In this document: positions 23,567 to 32,807 of the stretch, one piece after another | Numbering within the stretch: the first letter of the stretch is position 1 | How the letters are laid out: each line of letters begins with the position of its first letter | Assembly (NCBI GenBank): GCA_964353255.1 | Contig: CAYGVJ010000011.1 | Span: 1-61,839, forward strand | DNA from: VFZS01 sp964353255 | Lineage (GTDB): Bacteria; Acidobacteriota; Terriglobia; Bryobacterales; Bryobacteraceae | Direction: 5' to 3' | Length of the DNA stretch: 61,839 nucleotides | Notes under the pieces: model-generated | Told to the model about the DNA's origin: nothing | What the model saw: the letters and a program-made list of their open reading frames with translations, nothing else | The model's database searches: none | Program-made: the position numbers and the translations under genes

Positions 23567-26446
23567 ATGTTGAGCATGCGCAAGATAGTGTTGTGTCTGG
23601 GCCTGGTGGCCCTGCCGGCCCTTTACGGGCAGTCGGTGGGCGCCACCTTCGGCGAGGTGACTCGGTTGAGCGGGACCCCCTCGGACATCGTCCTGGACGA
23701 GTCCCGGGAGTGCCTCTACCTGGTGAACACCAATGCCAACCGGGTGGACATTTACAGCTACAGGGACAAGGGATTGGTGGGCTGGATTCCGGTAGGCAAC
23801 ACCCCGCTGGCCGCGGCCATGTCGATGGACAGCGCCTGGCTGTACGTGACCAACAACCAGACCGCCACCTTGAGCGTGATCGATCTGGGCACGCGGAGCG
23901 TGACGCAGACCGTGACCCTGGCGGCACGCCCGGAAGGCGTCGAGGTGGGCAATGACGGCCGGGTGTTGATCACCACGCAGGGGACCGGGGTCGGCAACAC
24001 CCAGAACACCTTGCTGATCTTTGACCGCCTCCAGCAGCCGTCCTTCCAGGTCCAGCCGGTGCAGGTACCGCCGCCCGCTCCGACGCCCACTCCGCTGCCG
24101 GCGGTCTTCCAGGGACGCCCTATCACCACCTTCCGCGGCAAGCTGATCCGCACGCCGAGCGGGGAGTTCATCGTCGGCATGTCGGTGTTCAACAACTTCA
24201 ACAACACCTACCTGTTCGTCTACGAGGTAGGCTCGGGCGCGGTGCTGACGACCAGGCAGGTGGGCGGGCAGTCCACCGTGCTGTCGATGGCGCCGGACGG
24301 CTCGCGGTTCATGGCCGGCCTGACGCTTTACGAGACCGCGACGCTGAACGTGCTGGCGCAGCAGAACGCGGCCAACGCGCCCTTCCAGATGCCGAGCGGG
24401 TTCAACCTGGTTCAAAACATAGGCGGCAGCGTCTTCGCGCCGGATGGCGAGACCCTATACAGCGCCTTCAACGTGGCCGCCTACACGCTGCCGGCGCCCC
24501 GCCCGCAGTCCTCCACTCTGCTGGTGTCGAATACCCGGAACCTGGGCATCAAGCTGGGGATCAAGCTGCCGGAGAGCGTCATCGCCAAGATGGTCATCAC
24601 CTCGGACGGGACGCGGGCCTGGGGCCTGTCGGAATCCGGCCTGGTCCACCTGCCGCTGGGAACGCTGTACGACTATCCCATCCTTGTGCCCGAGACCACG
24701 CAGGTCTTCCTGGCCGCGGACCCGTGCAACCAGGGGCTGGCGCAGGCCACCCTACGGGTCAACAACCTGGGTAAGGGGAAGCTGACCTTCTCGGTGCCGT
24801 ACTCGCCGCTGGGCTCGGCGGCCATCGCTCAGGCTTCCACCGGCATGGTGCCGGCGACCGTGACCTTCACCATGGAGCCCGGCCGGTTCAACGTCAACCG
24901 CCAGCCGGGGACCAACCTCTACAGCGGAAACAGCGGGAACCCGGTGCAGATCAACCTGGTATCCACCGAGGCGATCAACATCCCGAACACGATCCGGCTC
25001 TACATGAACTACCGCCAGCCGGACCAGCGCGGCATCATCTTCCCGGTGCCCACGGTGCCCAACAGCAACAGCGAGGGGCTCCAGGACCTGGTGCTGGACG
25101 AAGCCCGCGGACTGCTCTACCTCACCAACTCGGGCTACAACCAAATCGAGGTCTTCGACCTGAAGAAGCAACGCTTCGTTGATCCCATCGAGGTGGGGCA
25201 ACTGCCTCATCAGATGGCCCTGAGCCTGGACGGCTGGACACTGTACGTAGCCAGCACGGGGGGCGAGTCCGTCAGCATCGTGGACCTGGACCGCCGCAAG
25301 ATGGTGGATCGCGTGGTTTTCCCGCCCATCCCGCGCAACTCGACGGCCAACCTGATCGCGCCGCGCACCCTGGCCGCCGGGCTTTCCGGTTTAGAGATCA
25401 TCATGTCGAACGGCGGCCAATGGAAGGTCGTCGGCAGCCGGGCGGTGCCGCGCGCCAACAACCCGAACATCTTCGGAACCAGCCCCAACTTGGGCTCGCC
25501 GCAGCAGATGATCGCCACCCCCGGCGGGGACTACATCCTGACCATGAACGGCAGCGGGACGGTGTATCTCTATGATGCCCTGATCGACCAGTACACCGTT
25601 TCGCGGCAGATCTACACGCCCGGCCAGTCCATCATCAGTTACTACGGTCCCCTCGCGGCCGCGCCCCAGGGAAGCTTCTTTCTGGCCAGTGGGCTGATCC
25701 TGAGCGGGGCGCTGGCGGTGATCGGAGGAGCCGAGCGGCCGGGGCAGGTGCAGACCAGCGCCTCCACGATTCCGGGGCAGGCCCCCACGCAGACCATTGT
25801 GAGCGCGGGACAGCGGAACGTGGCCTCCGTCTACCCGATTGACGAGAACGTCTTCGTCCGCATGACCACCCCGGTGCGACAGAGCGCCACTTCCGCCACC
25901 AGCGACGACGTCCGGCCCACCTTGGAGATGGTGGACATCCGCAGCGGAGCCGAGTCCCTGGTGGGAGTGGCGGCCGAGAACCCCACCTTCAGCATCTTCA
26001 GCCAGAACCGGGCCAACGTCCCGCCACGGCAGTTGGTGGTGGATTCGGCAGGCAACGCTTACACCATCAGCGTCTCGGGCCTGAGCGTGATCCCGCTCAC
26101 GCCTTCGGGCAGCGGCAGCCGGCCGCAGATTCGCTCGGGCTCGCGGGGCATTGTCAACTCCACCGACGCCACGCCCAACTTCCGGCCCGGCTCCTTCATT
26201 ACCGTCAGCGGGACCAATCTGGCTTCGGCCGCCTCCGCCGACCAGATCCCAGCGCCCACGGTCCTGGGCGGTTCCTGCGTCACCTTCAGCGACGTGCCGC
26301 TGCGATTGCTTCAAACCTCCGGCGGTCAGATCTCGGCGCAAGTCCCCGACGATCTCCGGCCGGGAATCTACGTCGCGCAGGTGCGCTCGCTGGCCACCGC
26401 CCAGGTCAGCGATCCGGTGGTGGTGACGGTGCAGAGGCCGCAGTAG
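23567..26446 (+). CDS. Secreted YVTN beta-propeller protein with TIGR03437-type C-terminus
   Basis: 959 residues. Signal peptide MLSMRKIVLCLGLVALPALY (cleaved near GQ). Propeller blades recur, for example DIVLDESRECLYLVNTNANR, AMSMDSAWLYVTNNQTATLS, LVLDEARGLLYLTNSGYNQI and ALSLDGWTLYVASTGGESVS. The last 100 residues (FRPGSFITVSGTNLAS, then VLGGSCVTFSDVPLRLLQTS, then ISAQVP) match the TIGR03437 domain found in Solibacter-type bacteria. Probably exported; its ligand is unknown. ATG 23567 or 23576 may be used. A mosaic repeat element ends right at the start codon. Confidence 0.8.
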   Translation: MLSMRKIVLCLGLVALPALYGQSVGATFGEVTRLSGTPSDIVLDESRECLYLVNTNANRVDIYSYRDKGLVGWIPVGNTPLAAAMSMDSAWLYVTNNQTATLSVIDLGTRSVTQTVTLAARPEGVEVGNDGRVLITTQGTGVGNTQNTLLIFDRLQQPSFQVQPVQVPPPAPTPTPLPAVFQGRPITTFRGKLIRTPSGEFIVGMSVFNNFNNTYLFVYEVGSGAVLTTRQVGGQSTVLSMAPDGSRFMAGLTLYETATLNVLAQQNAANAPFQMPSGFNLVQNIGGSVFAPDGETLYSAFNVAAYTLPAPRPQSSTLLVSNTRNLGIKLGIKLPESVIAKMVITSDGTRAWGLSESGLVHLPLGTLYDYPILVPETTQVFLAADPCNQGLAQATLRVNNLGKGKLTFSVPYSPLGSAAIAQASTGMVPATVTFTMEPGRFNVNRQPGTNLYSGNSGNPVQINLVSTEAINIPNTIRLYMNYRQPDQRGIIFPVPTVPNSNSEGLQDLVLDEARGLLYLTNSGYNQIEVFDLKKQRFVDPIEVGQLPHQMALSLDGWTLYVASTGGESVSIVDLDRRKMVDRVVFPPIPRNSTANLIAPRTLAAGLSGLEIIMSNGGQWKVVGSRAVPRANNPNIFGTSPNLGSPQQMIATPGGDYILTMNGSGTVYLYDALIDQYTVSRQIYTPGQSIISYYGPLAAAPQGSFFLASGLILSGALAVIGGAERPGQVQTSASTIPGQAPTQTIVSAGQRNVASVYPIDENVFVRMTTPVRQSATSATSDDVRPTLEMVDIRSGAESLVGVAAENPTFSIFSQNRANVPPRQLVVDSAGNAYTISVSGLSVIPLTPSGSGSRPQIRSGSRGIVNSTDATPNFRPGSFITVSGTNLASAASADQIPAPTVLGGSCVTFSDVPLRLLQTSGGQISAQVPDDLRPGIYVAQVRSLATAQVSDPVVVTVQRPQ

Positions 26447-26709
26447 TGCGCCGCCCGCCGGAGTTCTTCGGCGAGCGCGAGACGGCGCTCATTTACATTG
26501 CCAAGCGTCTGAGCGAGGCCAAGAAACTCGAGGGGGTCCTCACCGCCGCCGGCCTCGACTACCTGGTCGAGGCCGACCGCTACCACGGCGGGATCATCTT
26601 CCGCTCCGAGCGTGTGGGCGCCTTTTTCTACGTGCCGGAGGAAACGGCCGAGGCCGCGCGGCGCGTGCTACAGGACCACGGCTACCGCCCGCTGGGACCG
26701 GTAGGATAA
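26446..26709 (+). CDS. Small DUF2007-like protein
   Basis: 87 residues. The pattern IAKRLSEAKKLEGVLTAAGL ... FFYVPEETAEAARRVLQDHG resembles the DUF2007 (putative signal-transducing) fold, where a short beta-alpha-beta unit ends with V-P-E/D and AxxxL. The function is unknown. GTG 26446 overlaps the propeller gene's TAG, so it is probably cotranslated with it. No signal peptide. Confidence 0.6.
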   Translation: MRRPPEFFGERETALIYIAKRLSEAKKLEGVLTAAGLDYLVEADRYHGGIIFRSERVGAFFYVPEETAEAARRVLQDHGYRPLGPVG

Positions 26710-27086
26710 GTCTCCTGACTTGTCCAACCGCCACGCGCCACCCAGAAGCCTGCCAGCACGCCGCAGAGCACACCCGACTCATCGGCTGCCACGTCGCTCC
26801 ACTGGAAGCCCCGGCCGGGAACCAGCTCCTGCGCGCAATCCAGCGCCACGCCGAGGACGGCCATCACGACCATCGGCAAGATCGCCGCGCGCCGGTTCGC
26901 GGCGCCAGCCCCCGCCAGCACGGCCAGAACCGCGTAGGCCACGAAGTGCAGCAGCTTGTCGCTGATCGGGCTTAGCCAGACGATGGGCGCCGACGTCCCC
27001 GGCAGCAAGGACATCACCACCATCACACACAGGCCGACGAGCCAGGCGCCCCGCAACCGCCGCCGCCACTGATTGGAGAGAGTCAA
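26682..27086 (-). CDS. VanZ family membrane protein
   Basis: About 134 residues from TTG 27086. Four hydrophobic segments; SDKLLHFVAYAVLAVLAGAG and the DCAQELVPGRGFQWSDVAAD block (conserved acidic residues between helices 3 and 4) are typical of VanZ-like proteins, whose role is uncertain outside teicoplanin resistance. A longer frame back to 27191 would overlap the divergent rhamnosidase. The 3' end overlaps the DUF2007-like gene by 28 nt on the opposite strand. Confidence 0.75.
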   Translation of the reverse strand: MTLSNQWRRRLRGAWLVGLCVMVVMSLLPGTSAPIVWLSPISDKLLHFVAYAVLAVLAGAGAANRRAAILPMVVMAVLGVALDCAQELVPGRGFQWSDVAADESGVLCGVLAGFWVARGGWTSQETYPTGPSGR

Positions 27087-27102
27087 TCCTCTAGGGTACA
27101 AT
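27073..27102 (+). promoter_or_regulatory. Putative promoter of the rhamnosidase operon
   Basis: TTGGAG (27073-27078), 18-bp spacer, TACAAT (27097-27102). The GTG start of the rhamnosidase comes only 6 nt later, so the mRNA is probably leaderless. On the other strand TACCCT (27093-27098) lies 6 nt before the VanZ TTG. Confidence 0.6.
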
Positions 27103-27108
27103 TCCGGT

Positions 27109-29472
27109 GTGACAAAGCAGAAACTGCCCCTGGCGTTGCTGGCGCTGGCACTGGCCTCACAAGCTCCCGCCACGAATCCGGAACTGCTCAATCGCGTCTG
27201 GAGCGCGCAGTGGATCGCGGTCCCCGATGCCCCGGCGTTCGACTACGGCGTGTACCACTTTCGGCGGAGCTTCGAGCTGGCGGCGCGACCAGCGAGCTTC
27301 GTTATCCACGTGAGCGCCGACAACCGCTATCAGCTCTTCGTCAACGGCGCGCGCGTAGCCTGGGGACCGGCGCGCGGCGACCTGTTCCACTGGCGATACG
27401 AAACCGTGGACCTCGCCCGTCACCTCAGAGCCGGCACCAACACGCTGGCCGCCGTCGTCTGGAATTTCGGAACCTACTCGCCCGAGGCCCAGATCACGTA
27501 CCAGACCGGGTTCCTGCTTCAGGGGGACACCAACGCCGAACGGGTGGTTGACACCGGGCCGCAGTGGAAGTGCATGCGTAACCTCGCCTACCAACCGCTG
27601 CCCGCGCCACGCGACCAGATCCCCTTCTACTACGTGGTGGGCCCCGGCGAGCGCCTCGACGCCGCCCTCTACCCCTGGGGGTGGGAGCAGCCCGGTTTCG
27701 ACGATGCGGCCTGGAAGCCGGCCCGAGTGATCAGCCGCGCGGCGCCGCGCGACGCCGTCGATAGCCCCAGCCGGTGGATGCTGGTTCCCCGCCCCATCCC
27801 GGCGATGGAAGAGAAGCCGGAGCGGCTGGCCGCGGTGCGGCAGTCGAGCGGCGTGAGCGTGCCGCCCGTGTTTCCCCGGCAAGCGGCGCGCCTCGAGGTT
27901 CCCGCGCACAGCAAGGCGCGGTTGCTGCTTGACCAGTCCCGCCTGACCACCGGCTACCCCGAACTGCGAGTGAGCGGCGGCAAAGGCGCCCGGGTCTCGC
28001 TGCGCTACGCCGAGTCGCTGTGGCTGCCGGGCGCCCGCGACAAGGGCAACCGCAATGAAGTTGAGGGAAAGCAGTTCCTCGGCAACCAGGACCTGTTCAT
28101 CGCCGACGGCGGCGCCAACCGGCTGTTCCGGCCGCTGTGGTGGCGCACCTGGCGCTACCTGGAGCTGAGCGTCGAGACCGAGAGCGAACCGCTGGCGATC
28201 GAAGACCTGCGCGGAGTCTACACCGGCTACCCGTTTGAGCGCCGCGCACGTTTCCAGGCGGGTTCCGAAGAGTTGGACCGGATTCTGGAAGTGGGCTGGC
28301 GGACGGCGCGGCTGTGCGCCCACGAGACCTACATGGACTGCCCGTACTACGAGCAGTTGCAGTACGTGGGCGACACGCGCATCCAGGCGCTGGTGTCGCT
28401 GTACATGAGCGGGGATGCGCGGCTGGCGCGGAACGCTATCGAGCAGTTGAACTCCTCGCGCACGGCTGAAGGCGCCACGATGAGCCGCGCGCCGACGCGC
28501 CTCCAGCAGTACATCCCGCCGTTCTCGCTGTGGTGGATCGGGATGGTGCACGACTACTGGCGGTACGTGGACGACGCGGGCTTCGTCCGCGAGATGCTGC
28601 CCGGGGTGCGGGCGGCGCTGGGCTTCATTGCCCGGCACGAGAAGCCCGCCGGGCTGCTCGGGCCGCTGCCCTGGTGGAACTACGTGGACTGGGTCCCGCA
28701 GTGGCCGCGCGGGACTCCGCCCACCGAGCCGGACGGCATGTCGGCCGCGCACGACCTGCAACTGCTGCTCGCCTATCAATGGGCCGCGGAGATGGAAGCG
28801 GCGCTGGGCTCGAAGGCGCTGGCCGAGGAGTACCGGGGCTCCGAGGCCCGCCTGCGCGCCGCCATCCAGAAGGCCTATTGGGACCCCACGCGCAGCCTCT
28901 ATGCCGACACCCGAGCCAAGTCGCATTTCTCGCAGCACGCCAACGTGCTGGCCATTCTGGGCGGGGTGATTCAAGGCGCGGAGGCCCGCGCGCTGCTCGA
29001 GCGGGTGCTCCAAGACGCGACGCTGGCGCAATGCACGATCTACTTCCGGCACTACCTGAATTCGGCCCTGAACCAGGTGGGGGCCGGCGACCGCTACCTG
29101 GATCTGCTGGGCGAGTGGCGCCAGATGCTGGCGCGCGGCCTGACCACCTGGGCCGAGCACGCCGACCCGGTGCGCTCGGACTGCCACGCCTGGGGCGCGA
29201 GCCCCAACTACGAGTTGTTCCGCACGGTGCTGGGAATCGACTCGGCGGCGCCGGGCTTCCGCCGCGTGCTGATTCGCCCGTTCCCGGGCAAGCTGCGGCG
29301 AATCTCCGGAGCCATCCCGCATCCCAAAGGCGAGGTGGCGGTGACGCTAGTAATAAGCGAGGAAGGCAGGCTCGAAGCGGAGGTGCGCCTGCCGGAGGGA
29401 GTTGAAGGAGAGTTCGTCTGGCGCGACCGCCGCCGACCGCTGCCGGCGGGAGTATCCAAGCTCAGATTCTGA
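27109..29472 (+). CDS. Secreted GH78-type alpha-L-rhamnosidase
   Basis: 787 residues, hydrolysing terminal alpha-L-rhamnose from pectin or other glycans. Signal peptide 1-22 from GTG 27109. N-terminal beta-sandwich domains (about 25-360; SADNRYQLFVNGARVAWGP is the typical carbohydrate-binding part). The (alpha/alpha)6 catalytic barrel covers about 390-690 with CPYYEQLQYVGDTRIQ (conserved acidic residue in GDTR) and DCHAWGASPNYEL. A C-terminal beta domain closes. It is followed 11 nt later by a SUMF1-PL11 fusion, pointing to rhamnogalacturonan breakdown. Confidence 0.9.
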   Translation: MTKQKLPLALLALALASQAPATNPELLNRVWSAQWIAVPDAPAFDYGVYHFRRSFELAARPASFVIHVSADNRYQLFVNGARVAWGPARGDLFHWRYETVDLARHLRAGTNTLAAVVWNFGTYSPEAQITYQTGFLLQGDTNAERVVDTGPQWKCMRNLAYQPLPAPRDQIPFYYVVGPGERLDAALYPWGWEQPGFDDAAWKPARVISRAAPRDAVDSPSRWMLVPRPIPAMEEKPERLAAVRQSSGVSVPPVFPRQAARLEVPAHSKARLLLDQSRLTTGYPELRVSGGKGARVSLRYAESLWLPGARDKGNRNEVEGKQFLGNQDLFIADGGANRLFRPLWWRTWRYLELSVETESEPLAIEDLRGVYTGYPFERRARFQAGSEELDRILEVGWRTARLCAHETYMDCPYYEQLQYVGDTRIQALVSLYMSGDARLARNAIEQLNSSRTAEGATMSRAPTRLQQYIPPFSLWWIGMVHDYWRYVDDAGFVREMLPGVRAALGFIARHEKPAGLLGPLPWWNYVDWVPQWPRGTPPTEPDGMSAAHDLQLLLAYQWAAEMEAALGSKALAEEYRGSEARLRAAIQKAYWDPTRSLYADTRAKSHFSQHANVLAILGGVIQGAEARALLERVLQDATLAQCTIYFRHYLNSALNQVGAGDRYLDLLGEWRQMLARGLTTWAEHADPVRSDCHAWGASPNYELFRTVLGIDSAAPGFRRVLIRPFPGKLRRISGAIPHPKGEVAVTLVISEEGRLEAEVRLPEGVEGEFVWRDRRRPLPAGVSKLRF

Positions 29473-29483
29473 AAGGGTAGGTT

Positions 29484-31838
29484 ATGAAGTGGAGACTCGT
29501 TCTGGCGGTCGCGGGCCTGGCGGTAGCCGCCGGCGCGGCGGATTTCATTCCCGTCAAGGGAGGCACGCTCCGACCCGGCAAGCCGGCAGTCCGCGTGGAT
29601 GACTTCGAGATCGAGGCCCGCCCGTTGACCAACGCCGAATACGCGGCCTTCGTAGCGGAGACCAAGCACCCGGCGCCGCTCAGTTGGGAGGGCGGGCAGA
29701 TACCGGCGGGGATGGAGAATCTCCCCGTGGTCTTCGTGAACCGCCACGACGTGGCCGCCTACATCGCCTGGCGAAGCAAGAGGGAAAAGCGCGTGTACCG
29801 GCTGCCTACGGCGTCGGAGTTCGAGTGGGCCGCGCGCGCCGGGGACGCGGAGGCGGTCTATCCCTGGGGCAAGGAACCTCCCGAGGGCCGGGCTAACTAC
29901 GACGCCCAGGGTGAGCGGAGCTTCGCCGAGTGGCGCCGCTGGATCAAGCCGGTGGCCAGTTACGCGCCTAACCGGTGGGGCCTCTACGACATGGCGGGGA
30001 ACGTCTGGCAGATGGTTGACACCTACCCCGACCCGGCGACGGCGAGCTACAAATACCGCATCGAATCGGCCCCCGAGCAGGAGGGAGCGCTCGCCGGGGG
30101 AAGCTGGGCGCGCAGCGCGTACTACTTGCGCTGCGGCGTCCGGGGCGGCGCCTCGGCCGGCATACGGCACCCCGATATCGGGTTCCGCCTGGTGCGCGAG
30201 CCTGCGGGCACAACCCATTTCCGCCGCCAGGTGCGGCGCCTGGTGGTGGCGCCCGCCGGAGACGGGGCCGTGTATCTGAGCTGGCAACTGCTGCCGGGAG
30301 ACGCGGCAGATACGGGCTTCCACGTCTACCGGTCAGGCCGGCGGGACGCCGCGGGCGAGAAAGCGACCCGCGAGCCGGTCACGAATTCTACCAACTACCT
30401 GGACCGTGAAGCGCCCCCGGCGGCGCGGCTCTACTACCGCGTGCGGGCGGTCACAGCCGAAGGCCGGGAGGGACCGCCGTCGGAGTGGGCCGCAGTGGAG
30501 CCGGGCGGCGCGCGCAGCGGCTTGATCGCCGTATTCGAGCCAACGGTCAAGGAGGGCGGCTTCGTGCCGGTTTTCGGCGACCTGAACGGCGATGGCGTGC
30601 TGGAGGCCGTGCTGCGCCTGGACAACGGCATTCGCGAGATGTCGCGTGACCCCGGCGTGCCCGTCGAGCTGGAAGCCTTCACCAGCTACGGCCGGAGCCT
30701 GTGGCGCAGGCCGCTGGTGCGCCACGACCAGTGCTTCGGCAGCGCCAACAACGTGCCGGTGGTGGTCTGGGACCTCGATGGGGACGGCAGGGCCGAGGTC
30801 ATCGCTCGGCTTCAGGAGCAGGACACTGTCTACCTGGCCGTGCTGGACGGCATGACCGGGCGCGTATTGCGCAAGACGCCCTGGACTAAGATGGTCTCGG
30901 ACTTCTCCCGCTCCTCGACCCGCATCCACATGGCGGTGGCGTATCTGGACGGCAAGTCGCCCGCCATCATCACCCAGACCGGGCTGTACGAGAACGAGAT
31001 CTTCGACGCCTACGACGCGCAACTCAAGAAGCTGTGGACCTTCCGCAGCTTCGGCGCCACCAACGGGAGCGGCTCGCATCACATTGACGTCGCCGACGTG
31101 GACGGCGACGGCCGCGACGAGGTCTTCGACGGCACCACGCTCGTGAACCCGGACGGCAGCGTGCGCTGGTCGATTTACCGCGAGCACCCGGACATCGTGG
31201 CCGTCAAGCACATTCTGCCGGGCGTGAAGGATCGCCAGGTCTACTACGCAGTCGAGAGCGGCACCCACGCCGGGGCCTACCTGGTGGAGGCGAAGACCGG
31301 CAAGATCATCTGGAAGCTGAACCGAGAGGACGACCCGCGCTGGGAGCACGCGCACGTCGGCTGGGCCGCGGACCTCTGGGAAGGCTCGCCGGGCATGGAG
31401 ATGCTGACCAACCGCGACGGTCACACGGCCCAGGACCAGGTGCTGTTTTCAGCCACCGGCCAGATACTGCTGAACCCGTTCCCGCCCGGCTGGCGCCCGG
31501 TAAACTGGACCGGGGGCCCGGTGCGCGAGTTGATGTCGGGCAACGGCCGGCAGCTCGCGCGGTTCAGCGGCACGGCGGTGGTTCCGATCCCCGGCGCGGG
31601 GCCCAACGAGCTGGGCAGCGGAAGCTGCAACATGGTCGCTGATCTGGCCGGCGACTACCGCGACGAGGTGGTCTGCGTGGGCCGGACCAAGGAGAATAAC
31701 CCGGCGGTCTTCATCTTTTCCAACATTCAGCCGATCGACAAGCGGGAGATCACGCGCCCGGCCAGCCGCGAGTACCGCCTGTGGATGGCGCGCAACGTGG
31801 GCGGCGGGTACGCGTCCTATTTCGAATGGGAGCCATGA
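29484..31838 (+). CDS. SUMF1-like domain fused to a PL11-like rhamnogalacturonan lyase propeller
   Basis: 784 residues, signal peptide 1-19. Residues of about 20-240 form a SUMF1/FGE-type fold (VYRLPTASEFEWAARAGD, NRWGLYDMAGNVWQMVDTYP, GGSWARSAYYLRCGVRGG, GFRLVRE); the catalytic cysteine pair of true formylglycine enzymes is absent. About 250-345 resembles the opening beta domain of PL11 (VYLSWQLLPGD, GFHVYRS, NSTNYLD). About 350-784 matches the PL11 propeller, with calcium-type loops DLNGDGV, DLDGDGR and DVDGDGRDEV, HMAVAYLDGKSPAI and SHHIDVAD. Together with the upstream GH78 it probably attacks rhamnogalacturonan I. The 3' end overlaps the next gene by ATGA. Confidence 0.8.
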   Translation: MKWRLVLAVAGLAVAAGAADFIPVKGGTLRPGKPAVRVDDFEIEARPLTNAEYAAFVAETKHPAPLSWEGGQIPAGMENLPVVFVNRHDVAAYIAWRSKREKRVYRLPTASEFEWAARAGDAEAVYPWGKEPPEGRANYDAQGERSFAEWRRWIKPVASYAPNRWGLYDMAGNVWQMVDTYPDPATASYKYRIESAPEQEGALAGGSWARSAYYLRCGVRGGASAGIRHPDIGFRLVREPAGTTHFRRQVRRLVVAPAGDGAVYLSWQLLPGDAADTGFHVYRSGRRDAAGEKATREPVTNSTNYLDREAPPAARLYYRVRAVTAEGREGPPSEWAAVEPGGARSGLIAVFEPTVKEGGFVPVFGDLNGDGVLEAVLRLDNGIREMSRDPGVPVELEAFTSYGRSLWRRPLVRHDQCFGSANNVPVVVWDLDGDGRAEVIARLQEQDTVYLAVLDGMTGRVLRKTPWTKMVSDFSRSSTRIHMAVAYLDGKSPAIITQTGLYENEIFDAYDAQLKKLWTFRSFGATNGSGSHHIDVADVDGDGRDEVFDGTTLVNPDGSVRWSIYREHPDIVAVKHILPGVKDRQVYYAVESGTHAGAYLVEAKTGKIIWKLNREDDPRWEHAHVGWAADLWEGSPGMEMLTNRDGHTAQDQVLFSATGQILLNPFPPGWRPVNWTGGPVRELMSGNGRQLARFSGTAVVPIPGAGPNELGSGSCNMVADLAGDYRDEVVCVGRTKENNPAVFIFSNIQPIDKREITRPASREYRLWMARNVGGGYASYFEWEP

Positions 31839-32305
31839 GAGAAAACGAGTTCATGGCCCGGGCGATCGAGCTGGCCATCAGGAACGTGCGCGCGGGCCGC
31901 GGGGGGCCTTTCGCCGCGATAGTAGTGCGGCGCGGCCAGATCGTGGCCGAGGGCACGAACCTGGTCACCTCGACCAACGACCCGACCGCGCACGCCGAAA
32001 TGGTGGCCATCCGCAAGGCCTGCCGCAAGCTGGGGAGCTTCCAGTTGACGGACTGCGAGATCTACGCCACCTGCGAGCCCTGCCCCATGTGCATGGGAGC
32101 GATTTACTGGGCGCGTCCGGCGCGGGTGTGGTTCGCCGCCACGCGCGCCGACGCCGCCCGCGCCGGCTTCGACGACGCCCACATTTACCGGCAGCTCCGC
32201 CTGCCGCACCCGCGCCGCGGCCTCCCCATCCAGCATCTGATGCGTTCCGAGGCTTTGGCGGCCTTCCAGGAATGGCAGCGAAAACAGGATAGAATCAGGT
32301 ATTAG
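31835..32305 (+). CDS. guaD: Guanine deaminase (cytidine-deaminase fold)
   Basis: 156 residues, the same length as Bacillus subtilis GuaD. Converts guanine to xanthine and ammonia in purine salvage or catabolism, in the cytoplasm. The zinc site is complete: His53-Ala-Glu55 (TAHAEM) and Cys83/Cys86 in TCEPCPMCMGAIYWARP. The C-terminal AGFDDAHIYRQL segment, which closes the active site of the partner subunit, marks guanine deaminase rather than tRNA adenosine deaminase. It overlaps the lyase gene by 4 nt, although the two have no obvious functional link. Confidence 0.88.
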   Translation: MRENEFMARAIELAIRNVRAGRGGPFAAIVVRRGQIVAEGTNLVTSTNDPTAHAEMVAIRKACRKLGSFQLTDCEIYATCEPCPMCMGAIYWARPARVWFAATRADAARAGFDDAHIYRQLRLPHPRRGLPIQHLMRSEALAAFQEWQRKQDRIRY

Positions 32306-32336
32306 CGCGAATTTCAAGACCGCAGCAGGAGACGGA

Positions 32337-32717
32337 ATGAGAAGCGGGATTCGGAAGAACAGACCGAGAGTTTTGCGGCTGGGCGCGTGCCTGGCGGCGT
32401 TCTGGCTGCTGAGTTACCTCGCGGCGGCGCCGGCGGCCGCGCAGCCGCTGCCCAGGCATGAAATCACGGGGCGGGTCAGCGGACTCATCGTGCCACACCA
32501 CGTCGTCGTGAGGACGAGTGGGCGCGGGAATCACACCACGACGACTCACGCCGACGGTGTCTACATACTGCGCGGCCTGCGGCCCGGCACCTACACGGTC
32601 CGGCCGGTGGACAGGCGTTACCGCTTCAGCCCGACCTTCCACACCGTGGCGATCACCAACCACGACGTGCACGAGGTGGACTTCGTGGCGCACCCGCTGC
32701 CGCCGCGGCGCCGGTAG
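32337..32717 (+). CDS. Small secreted carboxypeptidase-regulatory-like protein
   Basis: 126 residues with a basic start and a long signal peptide (cleaved near AAAQ, about 36). The rest is one beta-sandwich of the prealbumin/carboxypeptidase-regulatory type: ITGRVSGLIVPHHVVVRTSG, then DGVYILRGLRPGTYTVRPVD, and a strongly basic C-terminus. No catalytic features. AGGAGACGGA precedes the ATG. 32718-32807 after it shows no gene. Confidence 0.7.
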   Translation: MRSGIRKNRPRVLRLGACLAAFWLLSYLAAAPAAAQPLPRHEITGRVSGLIVPHHVVVRTSGRGNHTTTTHADGVYILRGLRPGTYTVRPVDRRYRFSPTFHTVAITNHDVHEVDFVAHPLPPRRR

Positions 32718-32807
32718 CGCTGAGCCAGCCCGCGACGCGGCACTACTGCGCGCGGCTGCTGCAAGAGGACGGAAATCCGGGGTAAGATCGCCTTTCGAGA
32801 AACCGGG

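Noticed and set aside
27157..29322. Long minus-strand open frame opposite the rhamnosidase
   Set aside because: Shadow frame; the plus strand has a convincing GH78 protein.
29550..30200. True formylglycine-generating enzyme domain
   Set aside because: The SUMF1 fold is clear but the catalytic Cys pair is missing and no sulfatase gene is nearby.
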